A DNA stretch of 64,000 nucleotides from Choristoneura fumiferana. Its lineage: Eukaryota > Arthropoda > Insecta > Lepidoptera > Tortricidae. Positions 36,901 through 48,058 of this stretch are shown here, piece by piece (within the stretch, counting starts at the first letter, position 1; each line of letters opens with the position of its first letter). Both the position numbers and the translations under genes were made by a program. The stretch covers positions 11,841,144 through 11,905,143 of the forward strand of contig NC_133494.1 of assembly GCF_025370935.1 (NCBI RefSeq). The letters run 5' to 3'. The notes under the pieces were generated by a model. The model saw only the letters and a list, made by a program, of their open reading frames with translations. It ran no database searches and was not told where the DNA came from.

Positions 36901-38248
36901 AGACTTAAAAATTGTAATTTCATAAGAATTTTGGTGTTGTAATTACACCGTATATTAGATTTGGATTTGGATCTCTCTTTGTCAAATCTTGAAAAAGGAT
37001 TCATTTGCTTAGTCTTTGATGGGGTTCCCGAAACGAAATCGGCAGTCAGGATTCTGATACTGAGTAAAAATATCAATCTATTTTTTATGTTTAATATGAA
37101 ACTAACTAATACCTAACCATTCTTAATAATGAATTGGTAATTAAACTATTCCCGATTCTGTTCTGAATATAATTATTAAGTTGTACGAAGTATCCCATCA
37201 CTTTTCTTTCTCCAGGCTTATATTATGTTGAGGTTCATTAGTTTCTTCTTTAGTATCAGAGCTTTCTTTATTTAAGATGGGCTCATTGTCGTCCGGGCGG
37301 AAAGTATAAAATTGTTCTCCTTCTATGATGGTTTCCATTTTAGGCACACTTTCTAAAATAGATGACTTTTTCTTCGTCGATAATATGGTCCCTTCAATAT
37401 CTAAGAGTACATCTTTGTTTTTTAAATACGCAAGGACAATTGATTCATGTTCGTTATCCGGATCATCTACAGGTATTTCGTTTTCGCTTTGAAGATTGAT
37501 GTCCATCATTTGCAGTTCGTCGCTAGAGTCTGAGTCGTAAATAATCAATGATCTGATGACTTCTAGAGGATGTTCTTTACTAGTTGAAGGCCCATCGGCA
37601 TGACGAACCTTAGTGTCATAATTTTTTCTCAAGACTGTTTGTGTTTTTGTTTTTTTCGGATCGATGAGAATCTCAGAACTGGGTTCGCTTATGTTGCAGG
37701 AGTTGAATATGAACAGCGGATCTCTTTCAATATTTGGAATCGCTGTGATATCTGTCCTGAATGTAAATGGTACGTTGTTGTCATCTTCGCTGCAAAGAAT
37801 ATGGGACTTAAATGCTTTGATGGTCCTGTTGAGAGGAATTTAATATTGTTGTTCCAACGATGTTCTCAGGCAATAATTAAATGGATGATTCAACTGCTGC
37901 CAACCTGATATCGGCCCCGCGCCTGATGAATTGATAACGGCTGTAAGTCCCCAAATGCTCCTCGCGTTCGATACGAAGTCTTTTATGTACACTCATTAGG
38001 TCGGCGATATGGTCAGGTAACACCCGTTCAGAGTAAACGTTATAAAGGAATGATTGGAATAAATCTTTGCCTAAGCGTTTCATGAACATTGCAAAATAAC
38101 TACATAACCAAAAAAAGGAATCATACGTCGACCGCCTCGGGGCTCTGTCATCTTCGACGAAGGGGTTACTGGTGGACGTAGCTGCGTCGTGGAGGCTTAC
38201 AACTGCCAATTCCTTGTTACTTAATTTTCTAAGTTTTTCTCCATTCAT
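33905..38248 (-). CDS. Unrecognised protein with C-terminal ankyrin repeats, seven exons
   Basis: Proposed exons are 37905-38248, 37202-37789, 36949-37059, 36616-36819, 36029-36196, 35385-35473 and 33905-34194, with consistent phases and a TAG stop, giving 597 residues. The first 115 residues contain an aromatic segment (FFWLCSYFAMFMKRL) and a basic stretch around VHKRLRIERE; they match no family I know. Residues about 116-310 are acidic and low complexity. The last 200 residues carry about five ankyrin units (GRTALHFAVQSGN, GMTPLSL, AKLLFDHGANLL, SALHFAAMSNN, GQTPKDVA), implying a protein-binding scaffold. Two joins are weak: the donor AAAA/GTGATG at 37202, which is needed to avoid a TGA at 37198, and the acceptor at 36819. 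If they are wrong there are two genes: a 311-residue protein (37198-38248) and a 268-residue ankyrin protein starting at the ATG at 37004. No AATAAA lies between 37198 and 37059, which favours one gene. Confidence 0.72.
34255..34940 (+). repeat. Dispersed repeat, TATTATAAATGTGAAAG family, with internal duplications
   Basis: After a (GAGT)n-rich start (34282-34322), the block 'CCCACGGGATAGGGATAAAATC ... CGCTGGGCC TAGAGTCATGAAATTTGG' is repeated about three times. The end is GAAGCCGCGGGTAAACGCTA. It lies in the intron before the last ankyrin exon. Confidence 0.65.
35055..35330 (-). mobile_element. LINE reverse-transcriptase C-terminal fragment
   Basis: Within the last intron of the ankyrin gene, the minus strand reads WRTDDRWRRKVLQWRPRIG followed by KRSVGRPPT. 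This is the end of ORF2 typical of abundant lepidopteran non-LTR retrotransposons, and frameshifts follow. The plus strand nearby (about 35070-35095) has the sequence CAGGACGTCCACTG, common at the 3' end of such elements. It is a dead 5'-truncated copy. Confidence 0.6.
35555..35735 (-). repeat. Dispersed repeat, 'GACTGTACTT' family, partial
   Basis: The minus strand matches the 3' half of the family (GCTGACTGTACTTTTTGTTA, ATTTCAAGTCGAGCCATTAA, GGGGAGACGATCCTGG). It lies in the intron between exons 5 and 6 of the ankyrin gene. Confidence 0.6.
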
Positions 38249-38510
38249 ATTAACTTAGGAGTAACTAAAAGTAGCTAAGCTTAAATTAAGACGCATTCAA
38301 TAGCAAAATACAAAAAATGGAGTAATGGCATTGACAGGAACATGTTTGAATTTTTTTGGACGTTTTAAGTCAGTCATATTCCTTGACAACCAGTGTAGTT
38401 GCGAGTTGCGAGCAAAGAGGGCTAACAGGGTTTTAACAAAGGTAAGTATAGCGTAAGAGGTTATAAGAAGATCTATGGATTATAAATATAAATATATTAA
38501 AAGGTATACG

Positions 38511-38646
38511 TACAGTCAAGTGTAAAAATATGAACTTATTCAAAGCTTCAAAAATAAGTACCACAGACTTATTCCGACGTAATAAGGCCGTAGTAACATA
38601 TTTTTGAGTGGTTTGAATAGATACTTATTTTTGAACTTGACTGTAC
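38511..38646. mobile_element. mariner-type MITE
   Basis: Inverted ends of about 35 bases (ACAGTCAAGTGTAAAAATAT and a diverged partner ending CTTGACTGT) lie between TA dinucleotides. The size of about 136 bp and the TA target fit a Tc1/mariner MITE. It lies just upstream of the ankyrin gene. Confidence 0.7.
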
Positions 38647-38794
38647 ATCTAAGTAAAAATCCAAGAATGAAGAATTTATTCCCAATAAATATTTCATGTT
38701 TCTCTTGTTATGTATTTATCTCATATGTTTTATTTGTGTAAAATAAAAAGTTACACATACACGCCAATGACACAAAAAACTTGTAATAAAATAT

Positions 38795-39012
38795 AACCTA
38801 ACCAACAAAAAGTTGGGAAACACAATATCTCAAAAACGGCTAAACCGATTTTAATGCAACATGTCTAGGAACCATTGCTAGAAAACCCGATTTCAAATAA
38901 AAAAAGCCGCATTCAAATCGGTCCACCCGTTTAAGCGCTACGGTGCCACAGACAGACACACGTAGCGGTCAAACTTATAACATCCACCCCTCTTTCTGCG
39001 TCGGGGGTTAAA
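38795..39012 (+). repeat. Dispersed repeat, CTCAAAAACGGCTAAACCG family
   Basis: A second copy of the 31040 family, lacking the (AC)n expansion: CCAACAAAAAGTTGGGAAAC through to GCGGTCAAACTTATAACATC and GGGGGTTAAAAA. Confidence 0.7.
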
Positions 39013-39747
39013 AATACAGCGAGTGAATTAATATAAAAAAATATTATAAAAGAGTTTTTTTTTCAATGCGCAATCAAACAGCATTTATTCAGTTAATACT
39101 AGTTTAATACAGCAAGTTTATAATTTACACGTACTAACTCATTCTAAGTATAATTTAATTTAATAAAATATGAAGTTTTACTTCACCACAATTATAAACA
39201 TTCCAGAATCCTAATTTTTCGCATTAATTTAACATTTAATTAATAGATTAAATATATTAATTCGTAGACTTATGTACGCAGAACGGATATGCAGGAAACG
39301 AGGTAGGGGTACTCACATAAGATAGCCATAGGTATTTCATACAAAACTTGGCTAAAATGAAACAGTTTTTCTTAAATCATTACTAAATGCCTTAATACTG
39401 TAGGTATTTAAATTCCTATTGATGGTAGGTACAAATACGTTTTTTTATTTTTTAGGCCTTTTTTATTTTTCAGTTAATTAAGAATGAGAATGACTTGCAA
39501 TATAGGTACTTACTAAGAAGTGTCATTGTGTACTATTAATTTTCACATATTTCTAATCTGGTATCCGCTACAAACTGCGAATTAAATGCGCGACAATCTC
39601 CCGCCCCAAATGCCAAAGAGGCGTCCATCCGACAAGTTTATTGTGCTGATATTCATATGCGAATTGGATGTTGTATAATTACAACTTTCATTTTGAAGGT
39701 GTTACAGCGATGTTAGGAATGGACACCGGACTACTCAAACGGACTGT
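39013..39747. other. 3' flank of the neuropeptide gene
   Basis: AT-rich sequence downstream (minus strand) of the TAA at 39748. No clear AATAAA could be tied to the gene with confidence, and no other gene is seen. Confidence 0.4.
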
Positions 39748-42152
39748 TTAAAGTATCAGTCGTCGATAGACTGGAATATCTTGTTCCTGGACGCGTGGCG
39801 CGGAGCGGAGCAGCTCCGCCAGCGTGTAGAGATCGTCCCGGGGCCGTACATTATTAGGCTGGCGCATCAGACCATCGGAGCGTTTCCGGGCCACCATGAA
39901 GCGCTTCATCTTGTTGGCATACTGCCTCTTACGCCGCGCTTCTTCATACCTCTGGGCGAGCTCAGCCGGATCAACGGGGTACACATCTGGGTAGCCGCGA
40001 GATAGAGCCATGCGATTCTGTTCTGAGAAGTACGAAGAGTGATGGGGATACTCGCGTTCAGGTGTATTAATAACCACAGGTTCGTTGTACCAAACGTCGC
40101 CGTTCTCGTCTACCTGTGGCTGTTCGTCTTCGACCGGGTTGATGTGTCCATAATAACGATCTGCAGTCCATTGGTTGGCATTCCACTGTTGCTCTTGTTT
40201 TCTGCGCTCTTGGGCTTCCCACAAATTCAGGAGAGCTCTGACGTCAGCAGCGCTTAAGCCCGAGTCCCGCTTGCGTCGTTCCGAAATAGGCCTAAAAGAA
40301 AAATAGTCAAGTTCAAAACGTGATTGGTTTTTTGGAGTCTTTTTGTATTTTTTATTTCAACTCCAAATTTGTTCCCAGCGCTGGTCTCTTTTTCTGGTTT
40401 TTCTGTGCATCCATGTCTCAGTCTGTATTTTCGATATGTTCAAAACATTAACAATTTATTTTGCTAGCTCGTCAAAACTTTTTCTAATTAGTATATTACC
40501 TGAAATTCTTCTTATTGCCACCCGAACTCTTGGTAGCAGTTTTAGCAGATGCTGCCGCACCTCCTACTTTTGTGCCGCTGCCTCGTTTGCTGCGGTGAGC
40601 ATCGTGGTCATGGGGCAGCATGTCAACAGGTGACAAAGAGTCATGTCCGTCAGGCCTAAAAATAATCATAAACACTTGTGAAATTGAAAAAAAGGGTAAT
40701 ACTTTTAAAGCAAATGTAAAAAAAGTGCCGCTTACTTGAGATTCTTTTTGCCTGAGCCGTTCTTGGTGGCTACCTTGGTGGCAGCTCCAGCCCCGCCAAC
40801 CTTGGTCCCGCTTCCTCGCTTTCGTCGTCGCGAGTCGTATCCAGGGGACAGCCCCTCCATGGCAGGGGGCTCTCCGTACAGTTCGGGTCTCATAATGAGA
40901 TTGTCAAGATCGCCCGACGGGGGCGGTACATCATAGCGCTGAGCTACTCCCTGCTCGTATCCCTCAGAGTTTCCTAAAATAAAGCATCAAATCAAAAGTA
41001 TGATTCATGTGTAGGCAATATAAATAAGCTTTAAAATAAGTTGTTATAGAACAAGTTAATGAGTAAGAGTTAGGTAGAAGATCAATTTAGAGTTTAGATA
41101 TCATTTCAATCAATTATAAATTTAAAGGAGCATTCCATTCGTTGGTACAGAGTCGCGCAGTTGTCAATAAGCTGCATGATACATCAGGCATCAGGAACTG
41201 TCCCATTAGAGAAGATTGGATGTGAGTGAGACTCGCTTTGGTGTGGCCATTGTTACCTTCTTCGCTGAGAGCGAGCGGATACGGTTCCAAATCGTTTTTG
41301 TCGCTCTTGTTCAGGAATAAAGACTGTGTGTCGTCTTTTGCTTGGTCCCAATTTTCTGGTAGTTCACCAATTGGACCGGCATCTAAAATTCAATTGATCG
41401 TATTTTGGTCTCATTGATAAATAACAAATACCTTAGGGCTCATACCGAAGCGAGCTAGTGAGGATGATAGGTATTCATGTCCAATGATGATACGAGTTGT
41501 ATGATATTTGAAAATAGAGGCATGCTTTCAAATAAATTTTCTTTATTGTGTTATGTTAGAAAAACTACTTAAAACATTTGACAACCAGTATTTCATATGC
41601 TTAAAATATTCAGAAAGATTTCCAGAAAGTTCAATAATTTGGCCATGGGGCACATACTCAAATAAAGGCAACAATTCTTGTTTGTCTTTCAGCATCACCG
41701 GTTAGATGAATTTGGTAGTCAATAATAATAACGAGACCTCATTCAGTAATCTCACAGATCAATACGTCTATTTATAGACAAAGTCCCTGATAGGTCCCAT
41801 AGCTATGAGAGAGAGCAAGTTGATCCCGGATTGAAGGAACTACGCAACACCGGAACGGCGCAGAAAGGACACCTGTTGCTAATTTTAGAGCGCAGCAGAA
41901 ACCGGCTGATCAATACAAGATAACAAAACAATCCGATGACATAGATAAGCAACTAACAAAAACAGAAAAAAGGAGAAAGTACAAAAATTCAAATCACAGG
42001 CCTCTGAATAAAGAAAAAGTACTAATATAGGTTTATTCTAACACGAAAAGAAAACCAAAAGCATTTAACATACCTTTGTTATTCGTAGGCGTTGGCACAG
42101 CATCAGCCGCAAGGAAAACCGCGAAAAACGCGGTAAAAGTAATGGCTAACAT
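39748..42152 (-). CDS. Secreted neuropeptide precursor, NVP-like/prohormone-2-like
   Basis: Coding exons are 42074-42152, 41257-41382, 40736-40973, 40500-40655 and 39748-40291; phases agree and the total is 380 residues. A signal peptide is clear (MLAITFTAFFAVFLAADA, cleavage near residue 18), so the product enters the secretory pathway. Basic processing sites are many: SRRRKRGSG, HRSKRGSG, SERRKRDSG, EARRKRQ and VARKRSDG. Exons 3 and 4 each carry a basic site followed by GSGTKVGGA and a Lys/Ala/Thr/Ser-rich tail, so they are duplicates. The C-terminus, after EEARRKRQYANKMKRF, ends in QDIPVYRRLIL. The layout resembles the insect NVP-like/prohormone-2 precursors, recalled from family knowledge and not checked by search. 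The mature peptides cannot be fixed from sequence alone. The gene structure is strong; the family name is moderate. Confidence 0.85.
40323..40437 (+). mobile_element. Family B repeat lacking most of its tRNA-like module
   Basis: It matches the 23195 copy at both ends (GATTGGTTTTTTGGAGTCTT and TTTTTCTGGTTTTTCTGTGC), but the boxes between are deleted down to CCCAGCGCTGGTCT. It lies in the intron between exons 4 and 5 of the neuropeptide gene. Confidence 0.6.
41543..41695 (-). CDS. Unrecognised 50-residue reading frame with overlapping poly(A) signal
   Basis: In intron 1 of the neuropeptide gene, on the same strand, an ATG opens a 50-residue frame. It begins MLKDKQELLPLFEYVPHG and ends SSFSNITQ. 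The stop codon sits inside an AATAAA hexamer (CAATAAAG). Composition looks protein-like rather than random for this AT-rich intron. It could be an alternative last exon of the host gene, the 3' end of a truncated retrocopy, or chance. I do not recognise the protein. An in-frame TAA lies just upstream of the ATG. Confidence 0.25.
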   Translation of the reverse strand: MLKDKQELLPLFEYVPHGQIIELSGNLSEYFKHMKYWLSNVLSSFSNITQ

Positions 42153-42420
42153 ATTCCCGACAATGCTGAACAGTCAAATATTATCCAAAAATTTAAATGT
42201 TGCGATAGTGAAGACAACCGGATGCGATTGTGAGGTGGCCGCTTGCAGGGCGCGAGTGGCGTCTATCAGAGCCCACTGGAGAGAAAACCCGGTGCTTCTG
42301 TCGATAAATTCGAGGCATGCGCAGTAAGGACCCGAGCACAGAGACGAATTGCTCCCAACAATAAACAGCCTCTGACGCACAAAGTCCCGACTCGTGTCTT
42401 GACCTTTCGCTGATATATAA
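42153..42420 (-). promoter_or_regulatory. TATA-box promoter and 5' leader of the neuropeptide gene
   Basis: On the minus strand a TATATAT motif lies at 42413-42419, about 260 bases upstream of the ATG. An initiator-like TCAGA lies at about 42371-42375, 40 bases downstream of the TATA motif. A roughly 220-base leader without introns would follow. A TATA-type core promoter fits a tissue-restricted peptide gene. No upstream enhancer motif is called. Confidence 0.45.
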
Positions 42421-45209
42421 GATACATTTATTAAACTTTTTAGAATTCTATTCAGACTTCAGAAAATTAACCCTCATCTAACTTCAATCTAAGTTTGTGT
42501 ACTTAGTTATTTCTAAGACATACGAAATTGCAAATTCATATTTCCATACCTTGAGAAAAAAGTGTTGCCGACGTTTCCAGTTTATTCGTGAAAATTAAAT
42601 CAGCAGCCACTCGGGTCAGGAATTAGGTACTTTAATTGCGTGAAGCTTACCTATCTACTTTCACCGTCATTAGACAGCTAAGTGATGATCTGAACACAGC
42701 ACCCAAAAATATTTGAAACGCTCTACCCTGTAATAGATTGTGTTAGATATTTTTGAATGTATTTCCTATCAAGTTGTATTGCTGATGACTTATAGGTGCA
42801 TAGAAATAATCTAAGTTTACAGGGTTGATCCCAGTTGAACCCTGATGGTTAGAAGCAGGCAAACAAAAACAGGAAGCTGGGCCCAGCACGTAGACCTTAG
42901 GAACGTACGCTTTATGTCCAAATAAAGTAATGTGCGAGGCCCTCACAAATGAACGTCTAGAATAGATAAAAAGTTTATACGTCCCGCTCACGCTAATAAC
43001 AGGAGAGTTCAAATTGTGAACTAACGAGCCCTGTTGGAGCTGCATGAAGAGAAGTTATTGTATTAACACTGTGGTATTAAGATTGAATCTGATAGTTGAA
43101 TAATATAAAGTATTTGAAATGACTAAGTAAGATTTTTAGTTCCATTTCTAAATAACCTAAACGTTTTTTTATTCAAAGTACAAGCCAGGCTGAAACGAAC
43201 ATACAGGGAACTTAACAGCTGCTAATTATTTACTCTGTGTAAAGGTGAGGTTCTGCGTTCGGGAGTAAATGACAAAAAAAAAACATTTAAAAAAAGTATA
43301 GAATTAAGTTTTTTTTTGCAATCCTTAGTTCAACCCTGGCAGCCAGTAGCAGGCTAAAGATAAACAGGGTGCTGTAGCGGTGAGTTAAGTGCCCAGACGA
43401 GACGGATAGCGTACGGCGTCGTTTCTTATTAATCACGAAACATTTAACATTATGATGAAACTGTGGCAATTGACCTGGAAATGAGCTTTACTTTTGAGCT
43501 TTGAGCCTGACTTGAACTTATGTCTGGTGTTGCTTGCTACCTAAGTTACTCTACAGCTTAAATTTTCCATTCATATCCCCAGAGTCCTTCGACTCAAATT
43601 ACTTTTTGTTTGGTCAGGGGGGCTACTACCCCCACTCACTCTCGTATTAAATAATATTAGCGTCAACGGGACGGCAAGATACAAAGTTCGAATTTGGCAC
43701 TTTGTAGTAGGTATGGAGCCTGAATTCGGACCATAGGTATTGCATAAAAAAACTAAAGTCGAAGAAACTGAACTGACATCTGGTTTTACAACCTGTTACC
43801 TGTTCATCAATCTGGAGTTAAAATTTTCCAATTTTATGTGCGCGCAAAAGAAAATTAAGTATGCGCAAAAGAAAATTGTTTGGTCCGAGTTCGGACCTTA
43901 TTGCAAAAATAGTTAAAACAGCAGTAAAAGGAAACGAACTGAGAACCACATAGAAACTTTTGGTATTATATCATTTTTAAAATGTATATGATATTTTTCA
44001 GCCTTTTACTAATATTAAGGATAATTATTATTGCAAGTTACATACCTCATTAAAATAGCAACATTATTTTATCTACCTACTATTAGGTTTAAAATATGAA
44101 AAATATGCGCATTATTATGTTAAAAGACTTTGTTACTAGTTTATAAGAAATCCTTAAAAAACAATAAACCAAATAAAACCCTTTGAGGAAAGTCAATACA
44201 TTTATAAGAAATAAATGTAAGTAGTACCAATTTGATTGACTGACAGTAGCGCGGGGCACAACGGTATTGCCCTGACGAAAAATGACTTATGTTAACTACA
44301 ATTTCTTGGGCACCTAAGACCTTATGGGTAAGCACGTTGGAATAGCAGACGCTAACAAGAGTCATCTTCTCGTTCAGGCACTTAAACAGCACAAAACGAA
44401 GCACGACTCATAGCTATCATATTCAACAGAGCTACGTGACCTCCTGTACAGGGTTTTATTAGATTATCTCATCGCTATCGTATTACAATTGAATGAGTTT
44501 CATTTTGCCATTACGATTAAAAAATAAGGAAAGGATATCACATATTTTTCTTGTTTATCACGGCAGCGCTATGTGTATTACATTTATGTTGGTACTCAAG
44601 TCTTCATTTTCAAAATAGTGACGACCAATTTTAAAACCCTGAGATACCTATATTATTTTTTTATTTTTTTTAGACATAACCGGTTTTCACTGGGCTGAAA
44701 TACCGTTTTTTCGCATCCCTATCTCATTCATCCAAAGACCTTTAAGTGTTCAAGTAGAAAAAGACAGATTTTTATGAGTAGTAAGTAGTACTATTTTATT
44801 ACTTTCACTTTAAAAGTACCTACATGTACTTTTGTTCATTTCCTACTAGACTAGATAGATAAATAAGTACGTACCTAATTAAATTAATGTAGGTAAATTA
44901 CAGGTAGGTGCTACGTCAATAATTAAGTAAATAGGTACCGATTCTGAGTCAATGAGAAATACTCAATTATAATTTGTTAGGTGTAGATATTTACTGCTAA
45001 CTTACCATACCGAGTGAGTAGGTAACAGATGTTATTATAGGCAGCGTCGTCGCGGATTAGACATATTTACTTAATTATTTTTTATATAGTGTAGTACTTA
45101 GGTATTTTTAATTATTAAGTATTGTGCACGCGTCCAAAAGACAAATACCACCCGATCAGTCAATTTTAGAGTTGCCAGTCAGTTTTATAAATAAATAAAT
45201 ATTTTTTGA
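42421..45209. other. Intergenic, mostly unassigned AT-rich DNA
   Basis: Besides the repeat at 43590-43735, two related blocks occur at 42820-42880 and 43318-43370 (AGTTGAACCCTGATGG-type and AGTTCAACCCTGGCAG-type, each followed by AGCAGGC and AAACAGG). They suggest a further low-copy repeat. The 100-residue frame at 43045-42743 belongs to this repeat and is not called a gene. Confidence 0.4.
43590..43735 (+). repeat. Dispersed repeat, GGGGGGCTACTACC family
   Basis: GGGGGGCTACTACCCCC, TCTCGTATTAAATAATATTAGCG and AAAGTTCGAATTTGGCACTT are shared with 60875-60990 and, reversed and partial, with 46380-46470. Confidence 0.6.
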
Positions 45210-45690
45210 AAAAAAAAAATGGTTTCTCTTTTAGGGTTTCGTACCCAAAGGGTGCCAACGATATTACTGAGACTCCGCTGTCTGTCTGTCTGTCTGTCCG
45301 TCTGTCACAGGGCTTTACCACTTTATCTCTTGAGTCGTAATCAGTTGACACTTGAAATTTTCACAGATTATGTATTACTGTGGCCGCTATAACAACAAAT
45401 ACTTACTAAAAATAGAATAAAATAAATATTTAACGGGGCTCCCCTACAGCAAACGTGATTGTTTTGCCGTTTTTTTGCTTGATATTAATAACGGCAACAG
45501 GTACCTAGACGCTTGAAATATTCACAGAATCTTTACTTGTATACTTAATCACTAAAAATAAATAATTAAATTAAAATATAATCAATATTTTTCCCATACA
45601 ACAAACTTGATTTTTTTGATAATGTCTAATGTTGTATAGATAATGGTACGGAACCCTTCGCGCGCGAGTCCGACTCGCACTTCGCCGGTT
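45210..45690 (+). repeat. Dispersed repeat with GGGTTTCGTACC and (CTGT)n
   Basis: It begins TTTAGGGTTTCGTACCCAAA, has a (CTGT)n core near 45281-45305, and ends GTACGGAACCCTTCGCGCGC followed by CTTCGCCGGTTTTTT. This is the plus-oriented relative of the 12340-13115 element. Confidence 0.6.
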
Positions 45691-46149
45691 TTTTTCTTGC
45701 TAATGTTTTTACCGATTTCCCAGAAGAAGGGAGGTAGAGGTACTCGTTCGTAATTCGTCTACGTACGACATAACACTTTGTGATTGTGGTTTATCGGAGG
45801 TATTATTATTATTATTATTATAAATGTCTATTTAATTTATTTAGGTCAATTTTCAACACCATGTAAATTTTGTCCCGCTCACTAACGGTCACCGCTATAC
45901 TAGGCTTACGAGGCGCGGGCTGTATTAGATAGTGTACTAGGATCCTTATTGGTAAGGTACATACGGACATGCATAGGTTCATCATTTGGAGGATCAACAT
46001 GGTTTATGATTTCCTTTCGATGGGTAGCATTGTAAATGACTAAGTATTAGGTATGTTATTACCCCGCCCTAGTTCGGGCCTCAATTCGGTATTGCATCGC
46101 AAGTGATATGAAGCGAGATTTGTGTTATAGACTAGTTTTTGCATATACC

Positions 46150-46341
46150 TAGGTGGAAAAAAAGCCATGTTTTGACCTATAGACTCTCAAGCAGGATAGT
46201 GGGTTCAATCAAACCCCGGCTCGCACCTCTCGAGTTTTTCGAAATTTACCACGAGCTTTACGGTGAAAGAAAACATCAAGAGGAAACCTGCACAACCTGC
46301 GAAGCAATTCAATGGAGTGTGTGAAGTTCCCAATCAGCACT
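46150..46341 (+). mobile_element. tRNA-derived SINE, family A, truncated
   Basis: A decayed head (GTGGGTTCAATCAAACCCC, with an insertion in the B box), then the CACGAGCTTTACGGTGAAAG and GAAGCAATTCAATGG body. It ends at GTTCCCAATCAGCACTG and lacks the 3' tail. Confidence 0.7.
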
Positions 46342-46610
46342 GTAGCTACACTACTACTGTACTGCTACTGTAGCTGTGGCTACTACGAATCTCGAAACCC
46401 GAAGTTCGTGTCGCGCGGTCCCTCTGACACTTATACTATTTAATACGAGAGCGAGGGTTCCGTATAAAGTATGTTTATGAATATATAGATATTTGAAGAA
46501 TTCTGCTCCTGAGCAAAATGTAGTTCGCTGGCGTACTTAGTCATAACATAAAACATTAAAATTATTTCAGACTTGCCTTATTGGTTGGTCTTTATTGCTA
46601 AACCTATGGT

Positions 46611-46809
46611 CAGCCCCAGATCTAAGGGGGGGCAAACCGGGGCCCTTGCCCTGGGCGGCAGTTTCATAGGGGCGCCAAATCCTTGAGACAAGAAAAGAAG
46701 AAAAATGCTACTCATTGGCAGTTTTAACAGTTTTTCTCAAACACTGAAGGGAGGGGGCGCCACCATCAAGGTTTTGCCCCGGTTCGAAGAAATCGTAGAT
46801 CCGGGGCTG
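46611..46809. mobile_element. 199-bp hAT-like MITE
   Basis: The ends CAGCCCCAGATCT and GATCCGGGGCTG are inverted. The flanks CCTATGGT (46603-46610) and CCTATGGC (46810-46817) match at 7 of 8 positions, which fits an aged hAT-type target duplication. Confidence 0.65.
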
Positions 46810-48058
46810 CCTATGGCATACCTTTCATAAGACATTTCCTATTTCTGTGTAGAACAATTATTATTATTAGACAAATGCAAATTAACAGTCCGAAGTTCAA
46901 GATTTTAAAAACGGTTGAACCTATTTTTATTTTTTAGATATTGAGCTTTGAAATGACAATGTTGGGAATTTTTCAACTTTTCTAATTAATTAAATAAATT
47001 ACAGTATTAACTATGAAGGATGGAAGGCCAGACAAACACACATTATGTATTGAAAAATCATAATTTAATGAATTAAAGAGTGTTAATGTATACATTTTGC
47101 TTTGATTACATACTACTAGGCTTATTTGAAAAATAAAAATGTGATGTTAATTTTTGTACTGTTTCTACCTTTTTGTATTCCTCCCCTGTCCCATCTATAC
47201 TTTCTAGTTCTCAAAAGTAATAAATTACCCAAAGTTTACTGTATCAACTGAACTCATTATTATTTAACAATAAAAAATGAATGTACTGAACATTTGACAT
47301 AATGAAGTAATGTCCATGCAGTGAACATGGTCAAAGATATTTCACACAATTGTTTTGATATTTTTGAGAACTTCACTGCTTTAATGTAACCATAATACAC
47401 TAGCTTTTTTTCTGTGACATACAGAGCTCGGATAGGGTAAACTGTTTTAAGAGTTTGCATAACATGGACATTCCCTGTCATTTTTTAATGGTAGTTGCAT
47501 CGTATGCAATTTTATTATTCTAACAATATTATTTAATTTAGACTGTTTTTCTACGAGATTTATGCCACAGTTGAAACAAACATGTTGAAGGAACAGAATT
47601 GATGAGAACAGTATTTTAATGTTAAATACTAGTGAATGTATAACTGAAAATTAAATGTAACAAAGAAATGCATTGAAAATAGAAAATAAAATACAGAAAA
47701 ACTGATAGTCATTCAGTCCATTAGGTATACAGAAATCTTTAAATAAATTTATAATCTTAGTCAGTACTCGATTTGCAATGTATAGTCATTTTTATTTAAT
47801 CATTATGAGTAGTTTTGTTTTATTTTACTATTTATTTACAGGGTGTATCCATATTAATATCTACTAATGATAGTAATGACATAAGAATAGATCACCCTTT
47901 CCGAGTTCTGCATATTACACCACAAATATCCTTTACCATCCTGTAGATTGAAATAGGGATGTATGCTCTATCTATGTATTAATTAAATATTCAATGCCCT
48001 CTGCAAACAAATGAACATAAAACGCATTGAAATAACAATAACATGAATAAACAAGCCA

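Noticed and set aside
42743..43045. 100-residue minus-strand frame
   Set aside because: Part of it recurs in a second repeat block nearby; no homology recognised.
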